The translations under genes and the position numbers were made by a program. Shown piece by piece: positions 22,513 to 29,086 of a DNA stretch of 29,086 bases; position 1 is the stretch's first letter, and every line of letters begins with the position of its first letter. The notes below the pieces were generated by a model that worked only from the letters and a program-made list of their open reading frames with translations, searched no databases and had not been told where the DNA came from. The stretch comes from an uncultured Dysgonomonas sp. (GTDB lineage Bacteria; Bacteroidota; Bacteroidia; Bacteroidales; Dysgonomonadaceae): positions 1 through 29,086 of the forward strand of contig CALKIV010000108.1 in the NCBI GenBank assembly GCA_937995835.1, written 5' to 3'.

Positions 22513-23199
22513 TTAATCTTCTTGGGTTCTGATCAGATATCCTCTACCTTTTACGGTCTGTATGAGCTTGTTGTCAAAGTTGGTGTCCACCTTATTTCTC
22601 AGGTAAGAAATATAAACATCCACCACGTTGGTGTTAGAATCATAATCTATTCCCCACACAGTATTTAGAATCTCTGTACGAGCTAGTACCCTGTTTTTGT
22701 TTTCCATCATCAGACGCAGAAGCTTAAACTCTTGCAGGGTGAGTTTGAGCTCAATACCACTACGTGTAACGATGTGTTGATCAACATCCAGCGTCAGATC
22801 GTCGCAACGGAGCACATTTTCCTGAATCTGATTGTTCGATTTAAATCTTCGGGTCAGCGCATTAATTCGTGCCACCAACTCCTTGAAGTGAAAGGGCTTG
22901 GAAAGATAATCGTCAGCCCCATAGTCTAGAGCTTTCACCTTGTCGTCCGGCTCACCCAAGGCACTAACTACGAGTATGGGAGTGTTTATTTTTTTGAATC
23001 GGGTATATTGTAGAAGTTCGATGCCGTCGATGTCGGGGAGCATGATATCTAGGAGAATCAAGTCCCACTCGTGTTGCGAAATCATGGTACGGGCATCGGT
23101 GCCATTTTCCACAAGGGTGATGGTAAAGCCACTTTCTTCTAGTCCTTTGACCATAAATTCGCTGATACGACGATTGTCTTCTACTAATAATAAATTCAT
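22513..23199 (-). CDS. OmpR/CusR-family response regulator
   Basis: Transcription factor of 228 residues. The receiver domain begins MNLLLVEDN with the acidic pair Glu7/Asp8, the phospho-acceptor Asp51 is in LLDIMLPDIDG, and the conserved lysine is in YLSKPF. The C-terminal winged-helix DNA-binding domain ends with the family string TVKGRGYLI. It is encoded 71 bp after the pump gene and 6 bp before the kinase gene, so the pair is likely co-transcribed with the efflux genes it controls. A tandem 11-bp repeat upstream of the operon is a plausible binding site. Confidence 0.93.
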   Translation of the reverse strand: MNLLLVEDNRRISEFMVKGLEESGFTITLVENGTDARTMISQHEWDLILLDIMLPDIDGIELLQYTRFKKINTPILVVSALGEPDDKVKALDYGADDYLSKPFHFKELVARINALTRRFKSNNQIQENVLRCDDLTLDVDQHIVTRSGIELKLTLQEFKLLRLMMENKNRVLARTEILNTVWGIDYDSNTNVVDVYISYLRNKVDTNFDNKLIQTVKGRGYLIRTQED

Positions 23200-23270
23200 C
23201 TCTGCTCTTTTAGTTTACACTCCTTTAGGTAAATGTAATAAATTAGTTTGCAAATCAGAAAAGGGTTCAT

Positions 23271-26200
23271 TTATTTATCCTTCCAACGCTTGTCGCGTCT
23301 ATATGCAAAATAAAAAACCTGAGGCAATACGGTAAAAGACATAATCATGCTGAGTAAGATTCCTCCCACTATCATGATGGCAAGTGGCTTCTGTATTTCA
23401 GAACCCATACCATTGGATAATGCTGCGGGAAGAAGTCCCATAGAGCCCATCAAAGCAATCATTAATACCGGACGAATACGCTCGGATACGGCTTCGTTGA
23501 TTGCCAAACGCAGATTGTGTGATCGTTGCATCTTAGACTTCATCAGCGTGATGAGCAAAATACTATCAATAGACACCACTCCAAAGAGGATAATGAAGGC
23601 TATACCTGCCGAAATACCAAACACGGTGTTGGTAGCCCACAGAGATATAAATCCTCCGATGAAGGCATAAGGCATGGCACTGGCTGCGATGAGCGTATCT
23701 TTTACGGTTCCAAAATTCATATATAAAATAAAGAGAATCAATAGAATGACAGCAGGCACGATGACTGCTAGCTGCCCCGTGGCACGTTGTTGGCTTTCAA
23801 ATTCGCCAGCCCACACCACTTTGTTTTCGGGTAAAAGTTGCACACGGCTAGATACTTTCTGTTGTGCTTCTTCGATGGTGGAACCCAGATCTCTGTTGCG
23901 AATGCTAAAACCGACTCCCACATAACGGCTACTGCCATCGCGATAAACAAAGGTAGGCCCCGTGATAAAACTTATATCTGCAATCTCCTTCAGAGGTACA
24001 TATTTCCCATCCATCGTGGGGATCAGAATGTTACCGATTTTATCCTCATTGTCACGATGTTCTTTCTGAAAACGAAGTTGTACATCAAAGATACGTTCGC
24101 CCTCATAGAATTTCGTTGCAGCCTTTCCTCCGATTGCCATTTCTATCACGGCTTGAGCATCAGCCATCGACACCCCATAGCGAGCCATGCGTGACTCTTC
24201 TAGCTTGATTTGCAATTCAGGTAACCCAATGCTTCGAAATACGTTAACATCTTCTATCCCTCTCACATCCTTGATGGCTAGGGCAATGGAGTCGGCAATG
24301 CTTTCCAATTGCTGTAGATCGTTGCCGTAGGTCTTGATCACAAGCGAACTTTTGACCCCTGCCACATACTCTTCCACGTTGTCTTGGATGGGTTGACTAA
24401 ATCCAAAGATGATGCCAGGATAGATGTCTAAAGAGTCTTGTATCTGTTGGATCAGATCATCTTTGGCGATGCTCCTTTTCCACTCTTTCTCAGGTTTAAG
24501 TTCGGCATGAAATTCGATATTGAAGAAACCTGTGGCATCCGTTCCATCATTGGGGCGACCTGTTTGCGAGAGCACAAATTTTACTTCGTCAAACTTGCGA
24601 AGCTTCGCCTTCATCTCCTGTGTGATATGCACCGATTCGTCCAGATTGACACTATTGGGCAAGGTGGCACGAATGTAGATGGCGCCTTCATTCATATTAG
24701 GAATAAATTCAGTTCCCCAAAACATAAAACGTGAAACACAAAGCAAAAGGACTATTCCAAAGGTGATGATAGTCCCTTTGCGATGACGGGAACTAAACTC
24801 AAAAACAGTATATAGATGACTGATAAAGAATCGGCTGACTACATTCGTCTTTTCTTTTACAGGTTTTTTCATTAGCACTTTGCACATCACAGGCACATAG
24901 GTGAGTGACAAAATCAACGAACCCAACAGTGCGTATCCCAAGGTGAAGGCTAGGGGAGAGAACATTTTACCCTCCACCTTCTGAAACGAGAAGATGGGGA
25001 AGAGAGCCACCACGAGGATGATCTGCGCAAAGAAAATGCCTGATGCCACTTTGCCTGCACTCTTCTTGATCAAGCCATCTTTGATGGTATTGGTAAAGCG
25101 ATCGCCTAGCTCTTGGCTTCGTTTTTCCATGCTGACAAATATGATTTCCACGATCACCAGTGTGCCCTCTAGTAAGAGTCCAAAGTCTAGCGCCCCCATG
25201 GATATGAGATTGGCAGGCAAACCCTGAATGCGCAACATGATGATGGCAAAGAGAAATGCAAGAGGAATCACAGTGGCTACGATGAGTGTTGTTCTCCAAT
25301 TAAAAAGGAAAATAAAAACGACAAGAGAAACCAACAATATGCCCTCGGCTAGGTTTTTGACCACTGTATGAACCGTCGTATCCACCAAGGTGGTTCGATC
25401 TAAAAAAGGGACGATCTCCACTTCGGGAGGGAGGATACGTTCGTTGAGTTCAGTGATCTTTTCTTTTACATGTTCTATTACCTCGCCAGGGTTTTGCCCA
25501 CGTAGCATCACCACAATTCCCTGCACTACATCATCTTTGTCGTCTAGCCCTACTTGTCCTAGTCGGGGTTTTGACGATATATTCACTGTTGCCACCTGCT
25601 TCACACGGATGGGCGTTCCACCACGTGTTTCGATCAAGGTGTTTTCAATATCTTCGATGCTCTCTAGCAAGCCAATACCACGCACCACAAAGGCTTGTGT
25701 GCCTTTCTGAATGATGTCTCCACCCACATTTACGTTGCTGTTAGAGACAGCCTCGTAGACATCCAAGGGCGAAAGACCATAGTTCAATAGTTCAACGGGA
25801 TTGACCCTTATTTCATATATTTTTTCTTCACCTCCAAAGCTATTGATGCTTGCCACACCAGGCACCGAGAGTAGTTCGCGTTCCACTACCCACTCGTTGA
25901 TAGCAGTCACCTCACGGATGGGCAAATCGCTCTTCAAAACATAGCGAAATATTTCGCCAGTGGCACCAGATGGTGGTTCGATAGAAGCCTCAGCCCCCTC
26001 GGGCAAGTCGAGATCTTGCATTCGGTTGGACGAATATTGTTGAGCAAAAAAATCATCTACACCATCCTCAAAGAGCACTGTAACCACAGATAAACCAAAA
26101 AGCGAGGTAGAGCGTACATCCGTTTTGCGAGGGATGGTATTCATTTCGCGCATAATGGGTAGGGTGATAAATTTCTCTACCTCCTCGGCGCTTCGTCCTT

Positions 26201-26369
26201 GCCATTGGGTGATGATGCGTACCCGTGTATTGGTCACATCGGGATAGGCTTCGATGGGCGTATTGATGTAGCACACTACCCCTGCCACAAACATAATGGC
26301 TGTCAGGAAGAGGACAAATACGTGATTTCGAAGTGCGAAAGCTATAATGTTTTCTACAAATTTGTGCAT
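23271..26369 (-). CDS. HME-RND efflux pump (CzcA/CusA family)
   Basis: Proton-driven inner-membrane pump of a tripartite exporter, 1032 residues with twelve helices and two large periplasmic loops. TM4 carries the acidic relay of heavy-metal RND pumps as DFGLLLEGTLVIVE: Asp395, Glu401 and Glu408 have exactly the spacing of the CzcA triad, but the middle residue is Glu rather than Asp. The positions that align with the CusA copper/silver methionines (in GFFNIEFHAELKP and NVEEYVAGV) are not methionine, which favours divalent cations such as Zn, Co, Cd or Ni over Cu/Ag. It starts 4 bp after the adaptor gene. GC content is visibly higher (about 47-48% in samples) than in the kinase or outer-membrane genes at the operon ends. 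Confidence 0.92.
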   Translation of the reverse strand: MHKFVENIIAFALRNHVFVLFLTAIMFVAGVVCYINTPIEAYPDVTNTRVRIITQWQGRSAEEVEKFITLPIMREMNTIPRKTDVRSTSLFGLSVVTVLFEDGVDDFFAQQYSSNRMQDLDLPEGAEASIEPPSGATGEIFRYVLKSDLPIREVTAINEWVVERELLSVPGVASINSFGGEEKIYEIRVNPVELLNYGLSPLDVYEAVSNSNVNVGGDIIQKGTQAFVVRGIGLLESIEDIENTLIETRGGTPIRVKQVATVNISSKPRLGQVGLDDKDDVVQGIVVMLRGQNPGEVIEHVKEKITELNERILPPEVEIVPFLDRTTLVDTTVHTVVKNLAEGILLVSLVVFIFLFNWRTTLIVATVIPLAFLFAIIMLRIQGLPANLISMGALDFGLLLEGTLVIVEIIFVSMEKRSQELGDRFTNTIKDGLIKKSAGKVASGIFFAQIILVVALFPIFSFQKVEGKMFSPLAFTLGYALLGSLILSLTYVPVMCKVLMKKPVKEKTNVVSRFFISHLYTVFEFSSRHRKGTIITFGIVLLLCVSRFMFWGTEFIPNMNEGAIYIRATLPNSVNLDESVHITQEMKAKLRKFDEVKFVLSQTGRPNDGTDATGFFNIEFHAELKPEKEWKRSIAKDDLIQQIQDSLDIYPGIIFGFSQPIQDNVEEYVAGVKSSLVIKTYGNDLQQLESIADSIALAIKDVRGIEDVNVFRSIGLPELQIKLEESRMARYGVSMADAQAVIEMAIGGKAATKFYEGERIFDVQLRFQKEHRDNEDKIGNILIPTMDGKYVPLKEIADISFITGPTFVYRDGSSRYVGVGFSIRNRDLGSTIEEAQQKVSSRVQLLPENKVVWAGEFESQQRATGQLAVIVPAVILLILFILYMNFGTVKDTLIAASAMPYAFIGGFISLWATNTVFGISAGIAFIILFGVVSIDSILLITLMKSKMQRSHNLRLAINEAVSERIRPVLMIALMGSMGLLPAALSNGMGSEIQKPLAIMIVGGILLSMIMSFTVLPQVFYFAYRRDKRWKDK

Positions 26370-26373
26370 AATC

Positions 26374-27456
26374 TTAGTTCCCTTTTAGACCCGAAAAAAT
26401 TAACAACTGATTCTTTATTACGATCTTTTCGCCAGCCTCTAACCCCGATGAAATGTAAGACGAGGTGCTGTTGTGCCCTTGCAGAAAAACTTGCTTGCGA
26501 GCAAAGTTCCCAGTGGCTTCTTCCACCACCACATAGTAGCGATTGTCATCGAAGATTAACGCGTCGGTGGGGATGGTGATACATTTGGCTTGCTTATTAT
26601 TTTTCAACTTCACCAATACCGACATTTCAGGCTTGAATTTCAAGTCCTTGTTCGGCATTACAATGCGAGCCTTCAGTACCTTTTCTTCCGAATCAAACAC
26701 CTGAGGAATAGCGCTGATTGTACCTTCGAATACCTCGCCAGGGTATGATAAAGAGGTGATCTCTACTTCCATGCCTTCGTGTACAAACTGCAAATTTCCA
26801 GCATATACGTTGACTAGAATCCAAATTGTACTCAGATCGGCAATAGTGAAAATAGGCTCACTTCCCTCTGATACACTGGTGCCTGATGACGTTTCTTTCT
26901 TGATCACATACCCCGAGATAGGAGCCTTGACCGAAAATGTGCCATCAGCTTTTTGCACCCCATAGACCGAAATATCTGTTTTCACTTTCTTCAGCGCCGA
27001 TTGAGCTTGTCTTAGCTTTCCTTCAGCTTCCATCAAGTCGCGTTCAGAAACCATACCATCATCAAACATGCTTTGTGCGGTTCGCAGTTCGCGTTCGGCC
27101 AGTCTTTCCTCTGTCTCCAAAGTAGTTTTTTCTGACTGTAGGGCACTCAATTCGGTGCTTCGGATGTCTAGCATGGCTTGTCCCTTTTGTACCTTATCGC
27201 CCAGCGAAAAGTAGGTACGATCGATGATGCCATTAATGAAGGAACTGTAGTTGATCATTCTTTCGGGGTCGCATTCCACCTTGCCCGCTAGCGTAAGTTC
27301 TTGATCTTGATTGCTGTATTGAGCCTCCACCGTTTTTACCTTGTCTAAGAAAGCGTCCTTGATTTGTGGTTCCTGCTGTCCTTTTTTATCCCCTTCGCCA
27401 CAAGCAAAAAACGAAAGCCCTAGGGACACCAGTAAGATTATATTCTGATATTTCAT
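26374..27456 (-). CDS. RND efflux membrane-fusion (adaptor) lipoprotein
   Basis: Periplasmic adaptor joining the RND pump to the outer-membrane channel; 360 residues. The N-terminus has a lipoprotein signal (hydrophobic run 6-17, Cys19 after FFA). An alpha-helical hairpin (about 110-160, EKTTLETEERLAERELRTAQ) sits inside a lipoyl domain (GDKVQKGQAMLDI and KAPISGYVIKKETSSGTSVSEG), followed by beta-barrel and membrane-proximal domains. No N-terminal metal-binding His/Met tail like that of CusB is present. It overlaps the outer-membrane factor gene by 4 bp and shares the high GC of the pump gene (one 60-base sample about 52%). Confidence 0.92.
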   Translation of the reverse strand: MKYQNIILLVSLGLSFFACGEGDKKGQQEPQIKDAFLDKVKTVEAQYSNQDQELTLAGKVECDPERMINYSSFINGIIDRTYFSLGDKVQKGQAMLDIRSTELSALQSEKTTLETEERLAERELRTAQSMFDDGMVSERDLMEAEGKLRQAQSALKKVKTDISVYGVQKADGTFSVKAPISGYVIKKETSSGTSVSEGSEPIFTIADLSTIWILVNVYAGNLQFVHEGMEVEITSLSYPGEVFEGTISAIPQVFDSEEKVLKARIVMPNKDLKFKPEMSVLVKLKNNKQAKCITIPTDALIFDDNRYYVVVEEATGNFARKQVFLQGHNSTSSYISSGLEAGEKIVIKNQLLIFSGLKGN

Positions 27457-28754
27457 AATGTGTTATTTATTTCTGTTCCAACGATATATTGTAATTCTTC
27501 AAACTGCAATTGCACTTTTTTTCTTCCTGTCAACACCGTGTTTTTGTTGTCCTTATAGGCTTCCATAAAGTCTATGTATTCCAACATGTTGATATTCCTA
27601 TTTAGAAGGTTTTTGGCATAAGTGTTCAACATATTATCCAGCTCAGACAACAAATTGTTTTTAGATGTTTTTTGATAAAAACGATAGGCTTGGCGATAGT
27701 TGTTGTATGCTTCCACCACCTCATGTTGGGCTTGATTAATCTGTTGCTTCTCATTATATTGGCTCTGCTCGTAGCTAAGTTTAGCCGATTTGATACCTCC
27801 CTGATTTCTGTTAAGAAAAGGAAGATCAATGCTTACCCCAAAGCCAATGAAGTCTCTCCAAACTCCTCCACGACGGTCGTAGTTGGCACTAAATGTGATG
27901 TCAGGGATGCGTTGTGACTTTTCGTAAGCCAGCGATTTGTCAAAATATTGTGTTTGTAGTTTGCTCAATTTGATATCTACCCTATTGTTAGCCGATTTTT
28001 CTAATAGACTTGCCAAAGCAATTTTTTCGGGATCTAATATTTTTTTTTCAGTATCAATGATTTGTATTTCAGACAGAGGTTCAGCCGATAAGAGCGACTT
28101 CAGCACCTTTAGCTGTTCATTGAGGTCAGTGTGAGTCTCTTGGCTCTCATTCTCGATCTCCAGCAAGGACGATTGCAATCTCAGCAACTCCGACTTGGAA
28201 ATGTTTCCTTGTGCCACCTGTTTGGTGTATGCGCTAACAATTTGATTGAGTGTCTCTTCCTGTGTGTCTAGTACCTTCAGGTAGTTTTGCAGATAAATGA
28301 TTTCGCTGATCGTCTTTCGGAGCTCCGTTTTCAACCCTCTAAGAACGATCTCGAACTCTTGGATTGCAATTTCCTTCGACACCTTTTCTCTCGACACCAG
28401 TTTTCCTCTTTTGTTTGCAGTCTGTATGAGCTGACTCAGCTCAATGGAAAATTGTGTATTCTTTGTAAAAGAACCGAAAATAGGTGGGATAACCTCAGAT
28501 TCTCCCTCTCGTTGTGAATTTGAGCTCCAGAGGTTTACGTCACTGATTGACAGTGTAGGATTGTCCCACAATTTGGCTTGCGCTATTTCGGCATCAGCGA
28601 TGCTTACATTCATCTGTTGCGCCACTAGCATCAAGTTTTGTTTGAGAAATATGGCCTCTATTTCTTCAGGTGTAAGCATTAGGCTTTCAGCCAATAGTCT
28701 CTTTGTAGAGATCGAAAAGGCGATAAACATGAGCAAAAAAAATAACTTCTTCAT
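27453..28754 (-). CDS. TolC-family outer-membrane efflux protein (CzcC/CusC type)
   Basis: Outer-membrane channel of the tripartite exporter, 433 residues from the ATG at 28754. The N-terminus is a classic Sec signal (MKKLFFLLMFIAFSIS, cleavage near LLA-ES). The mature protein has the two long coiled-coil repeats of the TolC/OEP fold, for example LMLVAQQMNVSIADAEIAQAKLWDNPTLS and YEQSQYNEKQQINQAQHEVVEAY. An upstream in-frame TTG at 28781 overlaps the -7 promoter box and would put nine residues before the signal peptide, so it is rejected as the start. This is the first gene of the operon. It is AT-rich like the host, unlike the next two genes. Confidence 0.92.
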   Translation of the reverse strand: MKKLFFLLMFIAFSISTKRLLAESLMLTPEEIEAIFLKQNLMLVAQQMNVSIADAEIAQAKLWDNPTLSISDVNLWSSNSQREGESEVIPPIFGSFTKNTQFSIELSQLIQTANKRGKLVSREKVSKEIAIQEFEIVLRGLKTELRKTISEIIYLQNYLKVLDTQEETLNQIVSAYTKQVAQGNISKSELLRLQSSLLEIENESQETHTDLNEQLKVLKSLLSAEPLSEIQIIDTEKKILDPEKIALASLLEKSANNRVDIKLSKLQTQYFDKSLAYEKSQRIPDITFSANYDRRGGVWRDFIGFGVSIDLPFLNRNQGGIKSAKLSYEQSQYNEKQQINQAQHEVVEAYNNYRQAYRFYQKTSKNNLLSELDNMLNTYAKNLLNRNINMLEYIDFMEAYKDNKNTVLTGRKKVQLQFEELQYIVGTEINNTL

Positions 28755-28778
28755 ATATTTTCGACAATGTATTTTGCA

Positions 28779-28786
28779 CAAAAATA
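28779..28786 (-). promoter_or_regulatory. Predicted -7 element of the efflux operon
   Basis: Minus-strand TATTTTTG (28786-28779), an exact TAnnTTTG match, with a leader of about 20 nt before the ATG at 28754. No TTTG -33 box is present at normal spacing, which suits a promoter that needs an activator. Confidence 0.55.
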
Positions 28787-28814
28787 TTTATCCATCATTA
28801 GATCCCTTTTGGAT

Positions 28815-28836
28815 GTAGATTAGAAGTAGATTAGAA
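28815..28836. promoter_or_regulatory. Tandem 11-bp direct repeat, candidate regulator operator
   Basis: Two perfect, directly abutting copies of GTAGATTAGAA (28815-28825 and 28826-28836), at about -40 to -61 from the predicted start of the efflux transcript. OmpR/PhoB-family dimers bind direct repeats with 11-bp spacing, so this is the likely site for the operon's own regulator. Confidence 0.6.
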
Positions 28837-28922
28837 TACTAGAAAAGTGATAGAAAAGGCGATCAATAGGGCGAAGTAAACGAAAAGATAGTAAATAATA
28901 ATTCCTTTATATCCTTAATAAC

Positions 28923-28968
28923 AAAAGGATTATAAAAATGTGTAAAAAGTAATCCTCGTAATCCTTTT
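28923..28968. repeat. Inverted repeat with a third half-site before tRNA-Cys
   Basis: A perfect 10-bp inverted repeat (AAAAGGATTA at 28923-28932 and TAATCCTTTT at 28959-28968) with a 26-bp spacer that contains another TAATCCT at 28950-28956. The rightmost arm overlaps the -33 region of the predicted tRNA promoter. Confidence 0.5.
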
Positions 28969-28995
28969 AAAATCTAATAACTTGCATTATCTTTG
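28965..28995 (+). promoter_or_regulatory. Predicted tRNA-Cys promoter
   Basis: The -7 box TATCTTTG (28988-28995) is an exact consensus match, 19 bp after a TTTT -33-like box (28965-28968), and ends 19 bp before the tRNA's first base. Confidence 0.6.
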
Positions 28996-29014
28996 CCCCT
29001 GTTAAAAATAGCAG

Positions 29015-29085
29015 GGTTCCTTGGCCGAGTGGTTAGGCACCGGTCTGCAAAACCGTTTACGGCGGTTCAAATCCGCCAGGAACCT
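29015..29085 (+). tRNA. tRNA-Cys (anticodon GCA)
   Basis: A full cloverleaf is visible: acceptor stem 29015-29021 with 29078-29084 (7 of 7 pairs), D stem 29024-29026 with 29036-29038, anticodon loop 29045-29051 with GCA at 29047-29049, and T stem 29061-29065 with 29073-29077 (5 of 5). The discriminator base at 29085 is T, the identity element for cysteinyl-tRNA synthetase. The first anticodon-stem pair is a C-T mismatch. No CCA end can be judged because the window stops at 29086. Confidence 0.96.
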
Positions 29086-29086
29086 C

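Noticed and set aside
23271..26369. Many open frames of 60-130 codons on both strands across the RND pump gene
   Set aside because: They follow from the higher GC content and strong codon bias of the real gene; none has recognisable motifs.
28755..28781. Longer start (TTG at 28781) for the TolC-family gene
   Set aside because: It overlaps the -7 promoter box and puts nine residues ahead of a textbook signal peptide; the ATG at 28754 fits better.
28444..28818. 124-codon + strand frame over the 5' end of the tolC gene
   Set aside because: It is antisense to the signal peptide and promoter of a clear gene and resembles no protein family.
29015..29086. tRNA-Cys as an integration site of a mobile element
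   Set aside because: Nothing to the left suggests an integrated element and the sequence to the right is outside the window, so no claim can be made.
1..29086. CRISPR arrays, toxin-antitoxin or restriction systems
   Set aside because: No regularly spaced repeats and no defence-gene motifs were found on either strand.

Overview
The window reads as chromosomal DNA from a low-GC member of the order Bacteroidales (Bacteroidota). The evidence is the recurring TAnnTTTG-type -7 promoter element ahead of genes, the near absence of Shine-Dalgarno sequences, and several lineage-typical genes: the short omega/Rpb6-like RNA polymerase subunit, a DUF4293 membrane protein, a receiver-like/PPDK ATP-grasp fusion, and a divergent EF-G paralogue. 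Most of the window is housekeeping sequence. The least ordinary parts are the metal-type efflux locus, the decayed gene at about 14.04-14.67 kb and several unexplained structured or repeated non-coding stretches.

Layout, left to right. 1-2581: terminator of an upstream gene, then an operon mlaE-mlaF-xth (lipid-transport ABC permease and ATPase, exonuclease III). 2588-3118 (-): four-helix membrane protein of unknown function. 3320-6722: sufC-sufD-sufS (Fe-S cluster assembly) without a neighbouring sufB. 6819-8491: bamD, RNA polymerase omega, DUF4293 protein. 8570-11530: large receiver-like/PPDK-like protein. 11592-13751 (-): EF-G paralogue with a degenerate GTPase site, separated from the preceding convergent gene by a perfect bidirectional terminator. 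13752-14693: non-coding stretch with a strong hairpin, then a decayed HAD-hydrolase pseudogene. 14694-17624: P2B-type Ca2+ ATPase with an unusual insertion. 17708-18616 (-): EamA/DMT exporter. 18953-21012: an RNA-handling group made of a DEAD-box helicase, a cold-shock-domain protein and an RRM protein. 21163-28754 (-): tolC - adaptor - HME-RND pump - response regulator - histidine kinase, in transcription order. 29015-29085: tRNA-Cys(GCA) at the right edge.

How the genes work together. The efflux locus looks like a self-regulated tripartite CBA metal exporter. The outer-membrane factor, lipoprotein adaptor and HME-RND pump are nearly contiguous with an OmpR/CusR-type regulator and its sensor kinase, and a perfect tandem 11-bp direct repeat lies just upstream of the predicted promoter, which is the geometry expected for an OmpR/PhoB-family operator. 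The pump and adaptor genes are clearly richer in GC than the genes flanking them, which suggests a mosaic or transferred origin. MlaE/MlaF would power lipid transport at the inner membrane, BamD serves outer-membrane protein insertion, and the helicase/CSD/RRM group likely handles structured RNA.

I did not find CRISPR arrays, insertion sequences, prophage genes or a clear defence system. Promoter and operator calls are pattern matches by eye, and protein functions come from motifs and family resemblance. No database search was possible.
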